Source: Streptococcus constellatus (GTDB lineage: Bacteria > Bacillota > Bacilli > Lactobacillales > Streptococcaceae). From it: DNA of 6,665 bases. Below, piece by piece: positions 1-5,567 of this stretch (position 1 is its first letter; each line of letters opens with the position of its first letter). The position numbers were made by a program, and so were the translations under genes. The stretch spans positions 1 through 6,665 of the forward strand of contig NZ_CABHMZ010000031.1 of the NCBI RefSeq assembly GCF_902167705.1. Reading direction: 5' to 3'. The notes under the pieces are model-generated. The model saw only the letters and a program-made list of their open reading frames with translations. It made no database searches and was not told the origin of the DNA.

Positions 1-662
1 CCATCAAGTCCACCAGTGATGTAAGTTGACGTAAATTGAAAGATAGCAATTCCTGGGAGTGACGGGAAAAAGTTGTAGTTTGGTGATGGCGTCACATTGT
101 AATCTGGATAAGCTCCAATCCACAAAGAATTTGGAAATTCGGCTAAAATCCGATTGTAATCCACATGGGCAACTGTATAAGGCTTGTATGAGTAATACAT
201 TGGCGTATAGCCTGCTGCTCTAATCATGCGCATGCCATGTAAGATGGCGTTTGTATTTGCTTCTTTGCTGGCGCTCGCCCCGCTCTCATAATCCAGAGCC
301 ACAATTGAGCCTTTCGGTGTTTGTACCTGCGGAAGAAATGTATTGAGCACTTGTTCACCAAGGGCTGCATTGCCGCCCACCTCGTACCAAACATAAGTAT
401 GAGCACGTTTACCCTGTGCGATAGCACTTGCTACCTGCGTTTCATACGTTGATTGACCATACATACCATATGCATTGATACCGCCAATTTGAATGATAGC
501 AAATTTATCATGACCATAACCAAAAATACCATTCGTACCTTGATAAACTGACCAGTCGACGCCTTGATCGCCTACCGCTGCTTGTGCAGCAGTAGGAAGC
601 ATGAAACCAAGTACGATTGTAACAAGAGCTAAAAGCTGCTTAATTTTCTTTTTCTGTGTCAT
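1..662 (-). CDS. Phage endolysin, GH25 muramidase with N-terminal signal peptide (3' end outside window)
   Basis: This is a glycoside hydrolase family 25 lysozyme that would cut the MurNAc-GlcNAc bond of peptidoglycan to release progeny phage. I translated it by hand. The ATG at 662-660 opens 220 complete codons that run off the left edge without a stop. Residues 1-29 form a classical signal peptide: a Lys-rich start (TQKKKIK), a hydrophobic core (LLALVTIVLGFML) and a likely AQA|A cleavage site. The catalytic domain follows, with the GVDWS motif (Asp36) and the LDYES motif (Asp124, Glu126), which match the conserved acidic residues of GH25. The stretch YYSYKP...VDYNRILAEFPNSLWI (about 156-182) closely resembles pneumococcal-phage Cpl-1 lysozyme as I remember it. 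An AGGAGA site lies 8 nt upstream, inside the holin gene, and the start overlaps the holin end by 23 nt. The C-terminal cell-wall-binding part is not visible, so choline-binding, LysM, SH3 or another type cannot be judged. Confidence 0.93.
   Translation of the reverse strand, partial: MTQKKKIKQLLALVTIVLGFMLPTAAQAAVGDQGVDWSVYQGTNGIFGYGHDKFAIIQIGGINAYGMYGQSTYETQVASAIAQGKRAHTYVWYEVGGNAALGEQVLNTFLPQVQTPKGSIVALDYESGASASKEANTNAILHGMRMIRAAGYTPMYYSYKPYTVAHVDYNRILAEFPNSLWIGAYPDYNVTPSPNYNFFPSLPGIAIFQFTSTYITGGLD
576..662 (-). other. Predicted Sec signal peptide of the endolysin
   Basis: The first 29 residues of the lysin have a basic n-region (K4-K8), a hydrophobic core of about 14 residues and a small-residue c-region ending PTAAQA-A. 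A cut after Ala28 or Ala29 is predicted. Most streptococcal phage lysins, including Cpl-1, lack such a leader. It implies Sec-dependent export, with the holin then needed to trigger activity rather than to release the enzyme. A non-cleaved signal-anchor is less likely because of the clear AxA motif. Confidence 0.82.
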
Positions 663-924
663 CCGCTGTGTCTCCTTTTTTATTTTTAAAAGCCAATTCG
701 TAATAGCCGATAGCAGATAAGCCGGCAATTAGCCCACCCCAACCATACGCAGCATAATCACCATGTGCAATTGTTGCGGCGTACGCGAGACCTACAATAA
801 TCCCCAAACCGAGAGCTAACGTAGATACTTGTTTTCCGTTTAGATTGAATTGCGTCTTAACAACATTTACAATCGCTGAAATGATGGGGGCAATAATCCC
901 CGCTGTGATTAAAATTTGTTGCAT
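640..924 (-). CDS. Phage holin, three predicted membrane segments (Dp-1-like)
   Basis: A 94-residue membrane protein that would permeabilise the cytoplasmic membrane at lysis. Hydrophobic segments lie at about residues 4-22, 33-52 and 57-78. They are followed by a highly charged C-terminal tail (KNKKGDTADDTEKEN), as in many holins. The overall pattern, beginning MQQILITAGIIAPIISAIV, recalls holins of the pneumococcal phage Dp-1 type, but that is from memory. The frame is open to an earlier start at 975, which would give 111 residues. I chose the ATG at 924-922 because AGGAGA lies 6 nt before it, and because the extra 17 residues would be translated from the coding end and ribosome binding site of the upstream gene. 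The upstream stop is 1 nt before this start, and the lysin start overlaps the end of this gene by 23 nt. The position directly before a lysin supports the role. Confidence 0.88.
   Translation of the reverse strand: MQQILITAGIIAPIISAIVNVVKTQFNLNGKQVSTLALGLGIIVGLAYAATIAHGDYAAYGWGGLIAGLSAIGYYELAFKNKKGDTADDTEKEN
671..676 (-). promoter_or_regulatory. Ribosome binding site of the endolysin inside the holin gene
   Basis: AGGAGA on the minus strand, 8 nt before the lysin ATG at 662 and within the codons for the holin's charged tail. This fixes the lysin start at the signal peptide rather than at the internal Met21. Confidence 0.82.
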
Positions 925-925
925 C

Positions 926-1156
926 TTATTTCTCCTTTTCAATTTTGCTTTCGAGCTTGTCAATTTGCTCGTCAAGGTAGTTTGTTCTTTCCTCTAAGCG
1001 ATAGGTTCGCTCTACTACGCTATTATGCTTTTCCACTTTTTTCTCTAACTCCTGAATTCGGAAGGTGGTTATCTTAGCACTAGTGATAATCCCGCCAAAC
1101 GTGCCAATTAGCGAAGCGCTAATCGTCACTACAGCATTTATAACATCAGGTGCCAT
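926..1156 (-). CDS. Small membrane protein with coiled coil, XhlA-like / holin-associated
   Basis: A 76-residue protein with one hydrophobic segment (about residues 5-27, VINAVV to ITSA). A charged heptad-type helix follows (about 33-75, IQELEKKVEKHNSVVERTYRLEE and on). This single-membrane-span plus coiled-coil design resembles XhlA of the Bacillus PBSX lysis cassette and the small protein next to the holin in streptococcal phages. It could be a second holin, an antiholin or a membrane partner of the holin; the sequence does not decide. The ATG at 1156 has AGGAGT 5 nt upstream, and that site sits in the end and stop codon of the preceding gene, with a 3 nt gap. Its own last codons (KIEKEK) hold the ribosome binding site of the holin, so the two are probably translated together. 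Confidence 0.8.
   Translation of the reverse strand: MAPDVINAVVTISASLIGTFGGIITSAKITTFRIQELEKKVEKHNSVVERTYRLEERTNYLDEQIDKLESKIEKEK
931..936 (-). promoter_or_regulatory. Ribosome binding site that decides the holin start
   Basis: AGGAGA on the minus strand, 6 nt before ATG 924. It lies in the last codons of the upstream membrane-protein gene and would fall inside the coding region if the holin began at 975. Confidence 0.85.
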
Positions 1157-1159
1157 AAA

Positions 1160-1486
1160 TTACTCCTTTTTCTTTGTTGGATCATCCCAGATTGGTTCGC
1201 CCGCTTCGTCAAATTTCATAATATAGAAATTCTTGTCAAACATATTTGTAAATTTAAAGGTTGTGATAGAATTGTTGTATCTATCAAACGCCCAAACAAG
1301 CGGTACTTCCACCAATTTACGTTTGCCGCCCACAATTGCGGGGCGTTTTTGTGTTTCCTTATAAATGTAGTAGTCATCCGTATCATTTTTAAAACGAATA
1401 AACTCACCGTTTTCGTCCATATATCTAAGAGCTGTCTGCAAATCAAACGGCTCTGTAATTGTTTCAACATCAAGTAATTCTGCCAT
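1160..1486 (-). CDS. DUF1366-like phage protein of unknown function
   Basis: A 108-residue soluble protein with no signal peptide or membrane segment. It is rich in aromatic and acidic residues (FIRFKNDTDDYYIYK at about 29-43) and has a beta-strand-like middle (KRKLVEVPLVWAFDRYNN, about 55-72). It resembles the DUF1366 family, small proteins found between the tail-fibre gene and the holin in streptococcal phages, but I assign the family from memory. No enzymatic motif is visible. Position suggests a minor tail-tip or fibre-associated protein, or a lysis-cassette accessory. AGGAGA lies 6 nt before the ATG at 1486, in the 19 nt gap after the tail protein. Its stop codon overlaps the ribosome binding site of the next gene. 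Confidence 0.78.
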   Translation of the reverse strand: MAELLDVETITEPFDLQTALRYMDENGEFIRFKNDTDDYYIYKETQKRPAIVGGKRKLVEVPLVWAFDRYNNSITTFKFTNMFDKNFYIMKFDEAGEPIWDDPTKKKE

Positions 1487-1505
1487 ATTTTTTCTCCTTT
1501 TATTT

Positions 1506-1901
1506 TTAAATTAGTTTTCCATTTGGTACATTGCCGACGATTGGAAAGTCGTCGACGGTTGTATATGTGACCGTCCCAGTCCAGACACGGTTGCCTGACC
1601 TGTTATTAGTGTAGTTAATCGTCCCGTCAGGTTCTAAGTGCACAATACAAGTTGCGTCAATCGTCGCCTTATTGTTTCCTGTCAACAATAAGTGTACTTG
1701 CGAGATTGGCTTAAACCCGTCAGGAATTCTTTCTCGCGCTCGTGCATTTTCAACTACATCTGCAATATTCTTAACATCCCGCGTCACAGAAATTGTCACA
1801 AGATTACCGATGCGGACGAAGGTCGCACCAACTCCCCACATTAAATTCGAAGTTGCTTGCAGTCTCGTTTTTTGTAAGACCGCATCAATACTCAACAACG
1901 A
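1506..1901 (-). other. C-terminal head of the tail fibre, putative receptor-binding domain
   Basis: Residues about 1225-1355 of the large tail protein are rich in short beta-prone stretches (FVRIGNLVTISVTRDV, VHLLLTGN, NRVWTGTVTYTTVDDFP). The domain ends in a compact VGNVPNGKLI. Terminal beta-rich domains after a shaft are where siphophage fibres usually hold the receptor-binding site. The assignment is from position and composition only. Confidence 0.55.
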
Positions 1902-4900
1902 ATATGAGTTGGAATAACCTAAACTCCAAGAACCTGTTCCGCCTTGTGCTTGGGTGTTGTTAATCTTTTGAAACTCTATCACTTCGGGAGAAATGCGCAT
2001 TGTATAAGTCAATCGGTCTGCTGCATCATAAGCGTTCATCAAAAAGCCATTTGGGAGCATCATGATTTCTTCTTTTGGAATATGAGAGCGAGCTCCTGCG
2101 GTGTTGTGATTAGTAATTTTGATATTCTCACCAATCTTTATCTCTCCATAAGCTCCACTGGTTCGATATTCGTTGATAATTTCTCCAGACTTTACCTTGC
2201 CAAGATTGGAAGCCAAAGCACTCAATTTTTCAACATTTAACTTGTCAGCTGTGATTGCCCCGTTGACAATCATGTCAGCCTTAATCTTAAGCAACTTAGC
2301 GATAATCTCCACCCATTCAGGATTTTGCGCAATCATGCTGGCCAGCGTCTGACCATTAACAGTCTTTTCGGAGCTAGAGACCAAACCGTTTTCGTCAATT
2401 TTGATTTGGTTCTTCTTGACGGTGTTATTGTTCAATTCCGTTACTGACTGCGTGATTTGGTTCGCCCGCTGGTCAAATGTAGATTGTGAGACCTTACTGC
2501 CGACTTCTTGCTTAACCGCCGCAAGTTGACCGTCCACGCCCTGCTTGTATTCGGCTAGCTTGGTTTCGGTGTCTTCGGGTGCTTCGGTATTTGCGGTTGC
2601 GAAAGTTCCAACTTCTAACTGAGGAGCCATGACATCGAGATAATCACCTTTAGCGCCATTCATCAGATAAACATAGCCAATGGACGTCTTGCCATTCTTA
2701 GAGCGTTTGCTAGTAAATTTAATCCTTGTCCAATTGCTATCTTGTAAGACCATAATCGGGCTAACACCAGTGTCATCATCCGTCCACCAATAAGATTGTA
2801 TTCTTACTTTCTGTCCTTTTTTCCCTTTAACCCACCAAGACCCCGTATAAGTGTTAGCAGGACAATCGAATTCATCCTGTGCAACCCCAATTTGAGTATT
2901 AGCTGCGCCATTAGATGTCAAGCGGACTCCTTTGTTAAATCCACTCACAGGGCTATCTGTTACATCAATTGACTTAGCAGTACCTGCACCGATTGGTCTA
3001 AACGTTCCTGTGTTCCATTTTCCGCTAGCTAAAATCATGCTTTTAGCGCCGCGAATCAAGTTCACTCCGCCAATTGACAATTCCTCAAACCGTCGATTGA
3101 TAGTTCCTACATCTTCTGTGTGTTGGCTTTTAGCCACAAAGTTTTCAGACACTTGCTTGCGTAATGCTTTTGTGCTGCGAGCTGTCTCTTCTCTGCTGTA
3201 CTTTTCCAGCTCTTCCTTACGTTTACCATCGTCAGCCACATAGGACTTGACAGCTACCATGTCCGTTTTGAGACCTTCTGCAGTTTTTTCTAAGGTAGTT
3301 TTAGCTACAGTTATTTGCTCATCAACATCTTCTGGCGCTGGGCTCCAATCAGTCTTTATAGTGCCTTGCTCGACTTTGACTTCCCAAACTTTCTTCCGAG
3401 CATCTTTATGATAAGTATTAACTCGCAAATGATAAGTGCCTGTCGGTTTATTCCAAGTAAAGACTGTTCCGGTCGTACCTGTATTGCTATCGGACACAAT
3501 CTGATATTTCGTAACCCTCTTATTCATCAACCAGAGCACTACATTATCACTTTCTTGACTCCTGTTGTGATACCTGTGAAAAACTCCATCGGTTTTAGCG
3601 GAAATCAGATATTTTTCACCCTTAACTAAATCAATCGAAGTGGATTGCACGTATAAAACATTGTTATCAAAATTCGATGGATTGCAGTTGGCGGGTTTAA
3701 ACTCTCCTTTCGAACCTTTCAGCAGATTACGACCACCGACGGAAATCTGACTGATTTCTTCTCGTATTTTACCGGCTTCCTGCTTAACTTCCGATTTGCT
3801 AGCTTTATCTCCAAGCTGGCCAGTAATCCGAGCGAGATTTTGTTTGTTACTCTGCTCGTAAGCGGTTTGTTGGGAACTGATAGCACCGACTTCTTTTTTT
3901 ACCTGCTCAATATTAGCGGAGCTTTCCGCCTTTTCTTTGAGCAGGTCTGTTTTAACATCGCTCAACCCTTGCTTGGTCTGCTTCATTTCCTCTTGCAAAG
4001 CATTGAGAGGGACTGGATCTGCAGGGTCACCTTTATCCCCTTTATCACCTTTTGGTACGACAATAGACTTATTATCGCTAAAGGTGACTTTCACACCATC
4101 CGATTGCTTTTCTGCTTTTGCAACCGTGATAGACTTACCGTCAGAACCTTTCGCTCCGTCATTAACATTAGTAAACGTGACTTGCTCTCTAGCAACCTCC
4201 TTATTATCAACTAAAGCAATAGCGGTCAACACTAATTTGCTGGACATGCCAGTCGCCTGAACCTCAAAAGTTGGAGACGTGCCAAATCCTTGATTATCAA
4301 CTAACCATTTCCACGTACACTCAACTGGCTTCTGCCCTCTCTTTAAGCTCGGATAGATTGTTGATTGTCCTTGATTGTTCTTAAAGACAATCCCGTTATT
4401 GGTCGCAAGTTTAATTGTGTAGGGCGTTGCTTCGAGTGTTAGTTGTTCCACTCTTTGCAACAGTTCATTGGCAATCTGGCTCGACTTGCGGACATAGTTT
4501 GATAAGGTGGTTTTGACATCGCTTGTCTCTAGTAGAGCTTCTGTCTGTTCGCTAATGCGTGCTTGTACGTAAAGCGGAGGGTCAAAGTGCCGTCCGTCAA
4601 TCAGTGTCTTTCTGTCACCGATGCTACCGTCAACTGCACCCTCCACTTCATAATCCACTTTTAACTCGCAATGCTTTTTGAGCTCTGCTAGCATATAACC
4701 AAACAGAGCTTCTTTGCTCGTGTGTTCAGTCTCGCTATCCTCATTGATGATATATCCATCATTTGTCTTTCGAGCGATAGATGGGTATTTATCTCTTGCT
4801 TGCGGTGCATAAATGGTATTGCTATTATTGTAAAAAAGCACATTGCCTTTATCGTCATAGATTTTTTTATCTAGCCCAGCCATCGTCAGACCGTCTTTGC

Positions 4901-5567
4901 CAGTTCTGCGAATTGCTGTATAAAAATCATCCATGTTGTCAGAGTAGTTAATGACTTTCAGCTTCTCACCCACTCTGACAGGCATACCCGTCTTATCTTT
5001 CCCAAGATTGCCCTCGCGATAGATATTGACCACATGACGTTTCAACGAGTAGTCATTGTTTAGCTCTGTGACAAATTCCAATTCAGCACCAAAGCTATTG
5101 GCAACCGAATAGAGCCGTGCTAGAATCGTGTCTGTTCCGCTCCATTCCAGCTTGATAGACTTGTCAGCTACTTCATTGATGCCAATCTCGAATGAGTGTT
5201 CTGGGTCGTAGTAATCGATGTATTGCTTAATGGTCATAGCATTTGCTGGCTTGTGTGGACCACGTTTTTCCTTATTGGCTTCCAAACTCAATGAGTAAGC
5301 CGTTAGCTCAATCTTATAGCCCGTCTTCTTGACGCTGTTAATATTCAGCCAAAAATCCTTGTCCTTAAACCGAAAAGCTAGCTTTTGTCCGCTTTGAGCA
5401 ACCATCTTTTTGGAATGATAGGTCAGCACAAGGACACTACAAGCACCCTTTAAAAACTGAGTTAGATTGGCGGAGTTATATTTGATACCACTCTTATTAT
5501 CAAAAAAACCGACATTGTGACTGTCGGTAGAATCTCTAATCGCAATTCGTACATTTCTCTTACTCAA
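1506..5567 (-). CDS. Large tail-tip protein with receptor-binding fibre (prophage endopeptidase tail family N-terminus)
   Basis: A 1353-residue tail structural protein expected at the tail tip. Residue numbers below count from the upstream TTG at 5573, so subtract 2 for the chosen start. About 1-375 resemble the baseplate-hub or prophage tail-endopeptidase region (Tal-type, phage minor structural protein N-terminus); I see no clear catalytic motif. About 380-470 look Ig-like. Short Gly-X-Y tracts occur at 473-481 and 509-517. Coiled-coil-rich linkers (523-610, 746-830, 998-1050) alternate with two beta modules that begin GGRNLLKG (613) and GGVNLIRG (835). A shaft-like region at 1053-1130 (VNGAITADKLNVEKL) is followed by a beta-rich C-terminal head (about 1225-1355). 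The start is TTG at 5567, with GAGGAGG 7 nt upstream; the longer frame begins at TTG 5573, only 1 nt from that site. The stop of Dit overlaps as TTGA. The likely role is adsorption to surface glycan. The architecture resembles PblB-type and other streptococcal phage fibres. Confidence 0.88.
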   Translation of the reverse strand: MSKRNVRIAIRDSTDSHNVGFFDNKSGIKYNSANLTQFLKGACSVLVLTYHSKKMVAQSGQKLAFRFKDKDFWLNINSVKKTGYKIELTAYSLSLEANKEKRGPHKPANAMTIKQYIDYYDPEHSFEIGINEVADKSIKLEWSGTDTILARLYSVANSFGAELEFVTELNNDYSLKRHVVNIYREGNLGKDKTGMPVRVGEKLKVINYSDNMDDFYTAIRRTGKDGLTMAGLDKKIYDDKGNVLFYNNSNTIYAPQARDKYPSIARKTNDGYIINEDSETEHTSKEALFGYMLAELKKHCELKVDYEVEGAVDGSIGDRKTLIDGRHFDPPLYVQARISEQTEALLETSDVKTTLSNYVRKSSQIANELLQRVEQLTLEATPYTIKLATNNGIVFKNNQGQSTIYPSLKRGQKPVECTWKWLVDNQGFGTSPTFEVQATGMSSKLVLTAIALVDNKEVAREQVTFTNVNDGAKGSDGKSITVAKAEKQSDGVKVTFSDNKSIVVPKGDKGDKGDPADPVPLNALQEEMKQTKQGLSDVKTDLLKEKAESSANIEQVKKEVGAISSQQTAYEQSNKQNLARITGQLGDKASKSEVKQEAGKIREEISQISVGGRNLLKGSKGEFKPANCNPSNFDNNVLYVQSTSIDLVKGEKYLISAKTDGVFHRYHNRSQESDNVVLWLMNKRVTKYQIVSDSNTGTTGTVFTWNKPTGTYHLRVNTYHKDARKKVWEVKVEQGTIKTDWSPAPEDVDEQITVAKTTLEKTAEGLKTDMVAVKSYVADDGKRKEELEKYSREETARSTKALRKQVSENFVAKSQHTEDVGTINRRFEELSIGGVNLIRGAKSMILASGKWNTGTFRPIGAGTAKSIDVTDSPVSGFNKGVRLTSNGAANTQIGVAQDEFDCPANTYTGSWWVKGKKGQKVRIQSYWWTDDDTGVSPIMVLQDSNWTRIKFTSKRSKNGKTSIGYVYLMNGAKGDYLDVMAPQLEVGTFATANTEAPEDTETKLAEYKQGVDGQLAAVKQEVGSKVSQSTFDQRANQITQSVTELNNNTVKKNQIKIDENGLVSSSEKTVNGQTLASMIAQNPEWVEIIAKLLKIKADMIVNGAITADKLNVEKLSALASNLGKVKSGEIINEYRTSGAYGEIKIGENIKITNHNTAGARSHIPKEEIMMLPNGFLMNAYDAADRLTYTMRISPEVIEFQKINNTQAQGGTGSWSLGYSNSYSLLSIDAVLQKTRLQATSNLMWGVGATFVRIGNLVTISVTRDVKNIADVVENARARERIPDGFKPISQVHLLLTGNNKATIDATCIVHLEPDGTINYTNNRSGNRVWTGTVTYTTVDDFPIVGNVPNGKLI
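2583..3077 (-). other. Second GG-x-NL beta module of the tail fibre, carbohydrate-binding-like
   Basis: Residues about 833-997 begin SIGGVNLIRG and end LEVGTFATANTEAPED. Between these are aromatic-rich strands (GSWWVKGKKG, VRIQSYWWTDDD) typical of jelly-roll glycan-binding modules. The end motif, a QLEVGT-type strand then APED, parallels the first module. Confidence 0.6.
3339..3740 (-). other. First GG-x-NL beta module of the tail fibre, carbohydrate-binding-like
   Basis: Residues about 612-745 begin SVGGRNLLKG and end KVEQGTIKTDWSPAPED. This is the start-and-end signature of a module common in Gram-positive phage fibres (NLL...G at the start, VE-x-G-T...W-x-P at the end). It sits between two coiled-coil linkers and probably forms a jelly-roll domain, but ligand binding is inferred. 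Confidence 0.6.
4020..4160 (-). other. Collagen-like Gly-X-Y tracts flanking a small beta insert
   Basis: Two triplet runs, GAK-GSD-GKS (473-481) and GDK-GDK-GDP (509-517), flank a segment of 27 residues (ITVAKAEKQSDGVKVTFSDN and on). Short charged GDK repeats of this kind are common in streptococcal phage fibres, where they can nucleate a homotrimer just before a coiled coil, as they do here. Each run is only three triplets, so a long collagen stalk is excluded. Confidence 0.7.

Noticed and set aside
224..427. A 67-codon minus-strand frame at the left end
   Set aside because: It lies out of frame within the GH25 lysin, which continues unbroken through this region.
1327..1350. A short imperfect inverted repeat (CCCACAATTGCGGG) followed by TTTTT on the plus strand, like a terminator
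   Set aside because: It has only about seven pairs with a mismatch, lies inside a coding gene and points against the operon; the bases are explained by codons for KRPAIVGGK. Probably chance.
1216..1473. An 85-codon minus-strand frame within the DUF1366-like gene
   Set aside because: It is a +1/+2 shadow of the better frame, which has the ribosome binding site and plausible composition.
1672..4260. Several plus-strand open frames of about 80-125 codons inside the large tail gene
   Set aside because: They lie antisense to a long, clearly recognisable protein, show no family-like sequence, and have low-complexity hydrophobic translations typical of shadow frames.
1506..5567. Hyaluronidase, sialidase or peptidase active site in the long tail protein
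   Set aside because: No convincing catalytic motif could be seen; the 'endopeptidase tail' family name reflects the N-terminal homology only.
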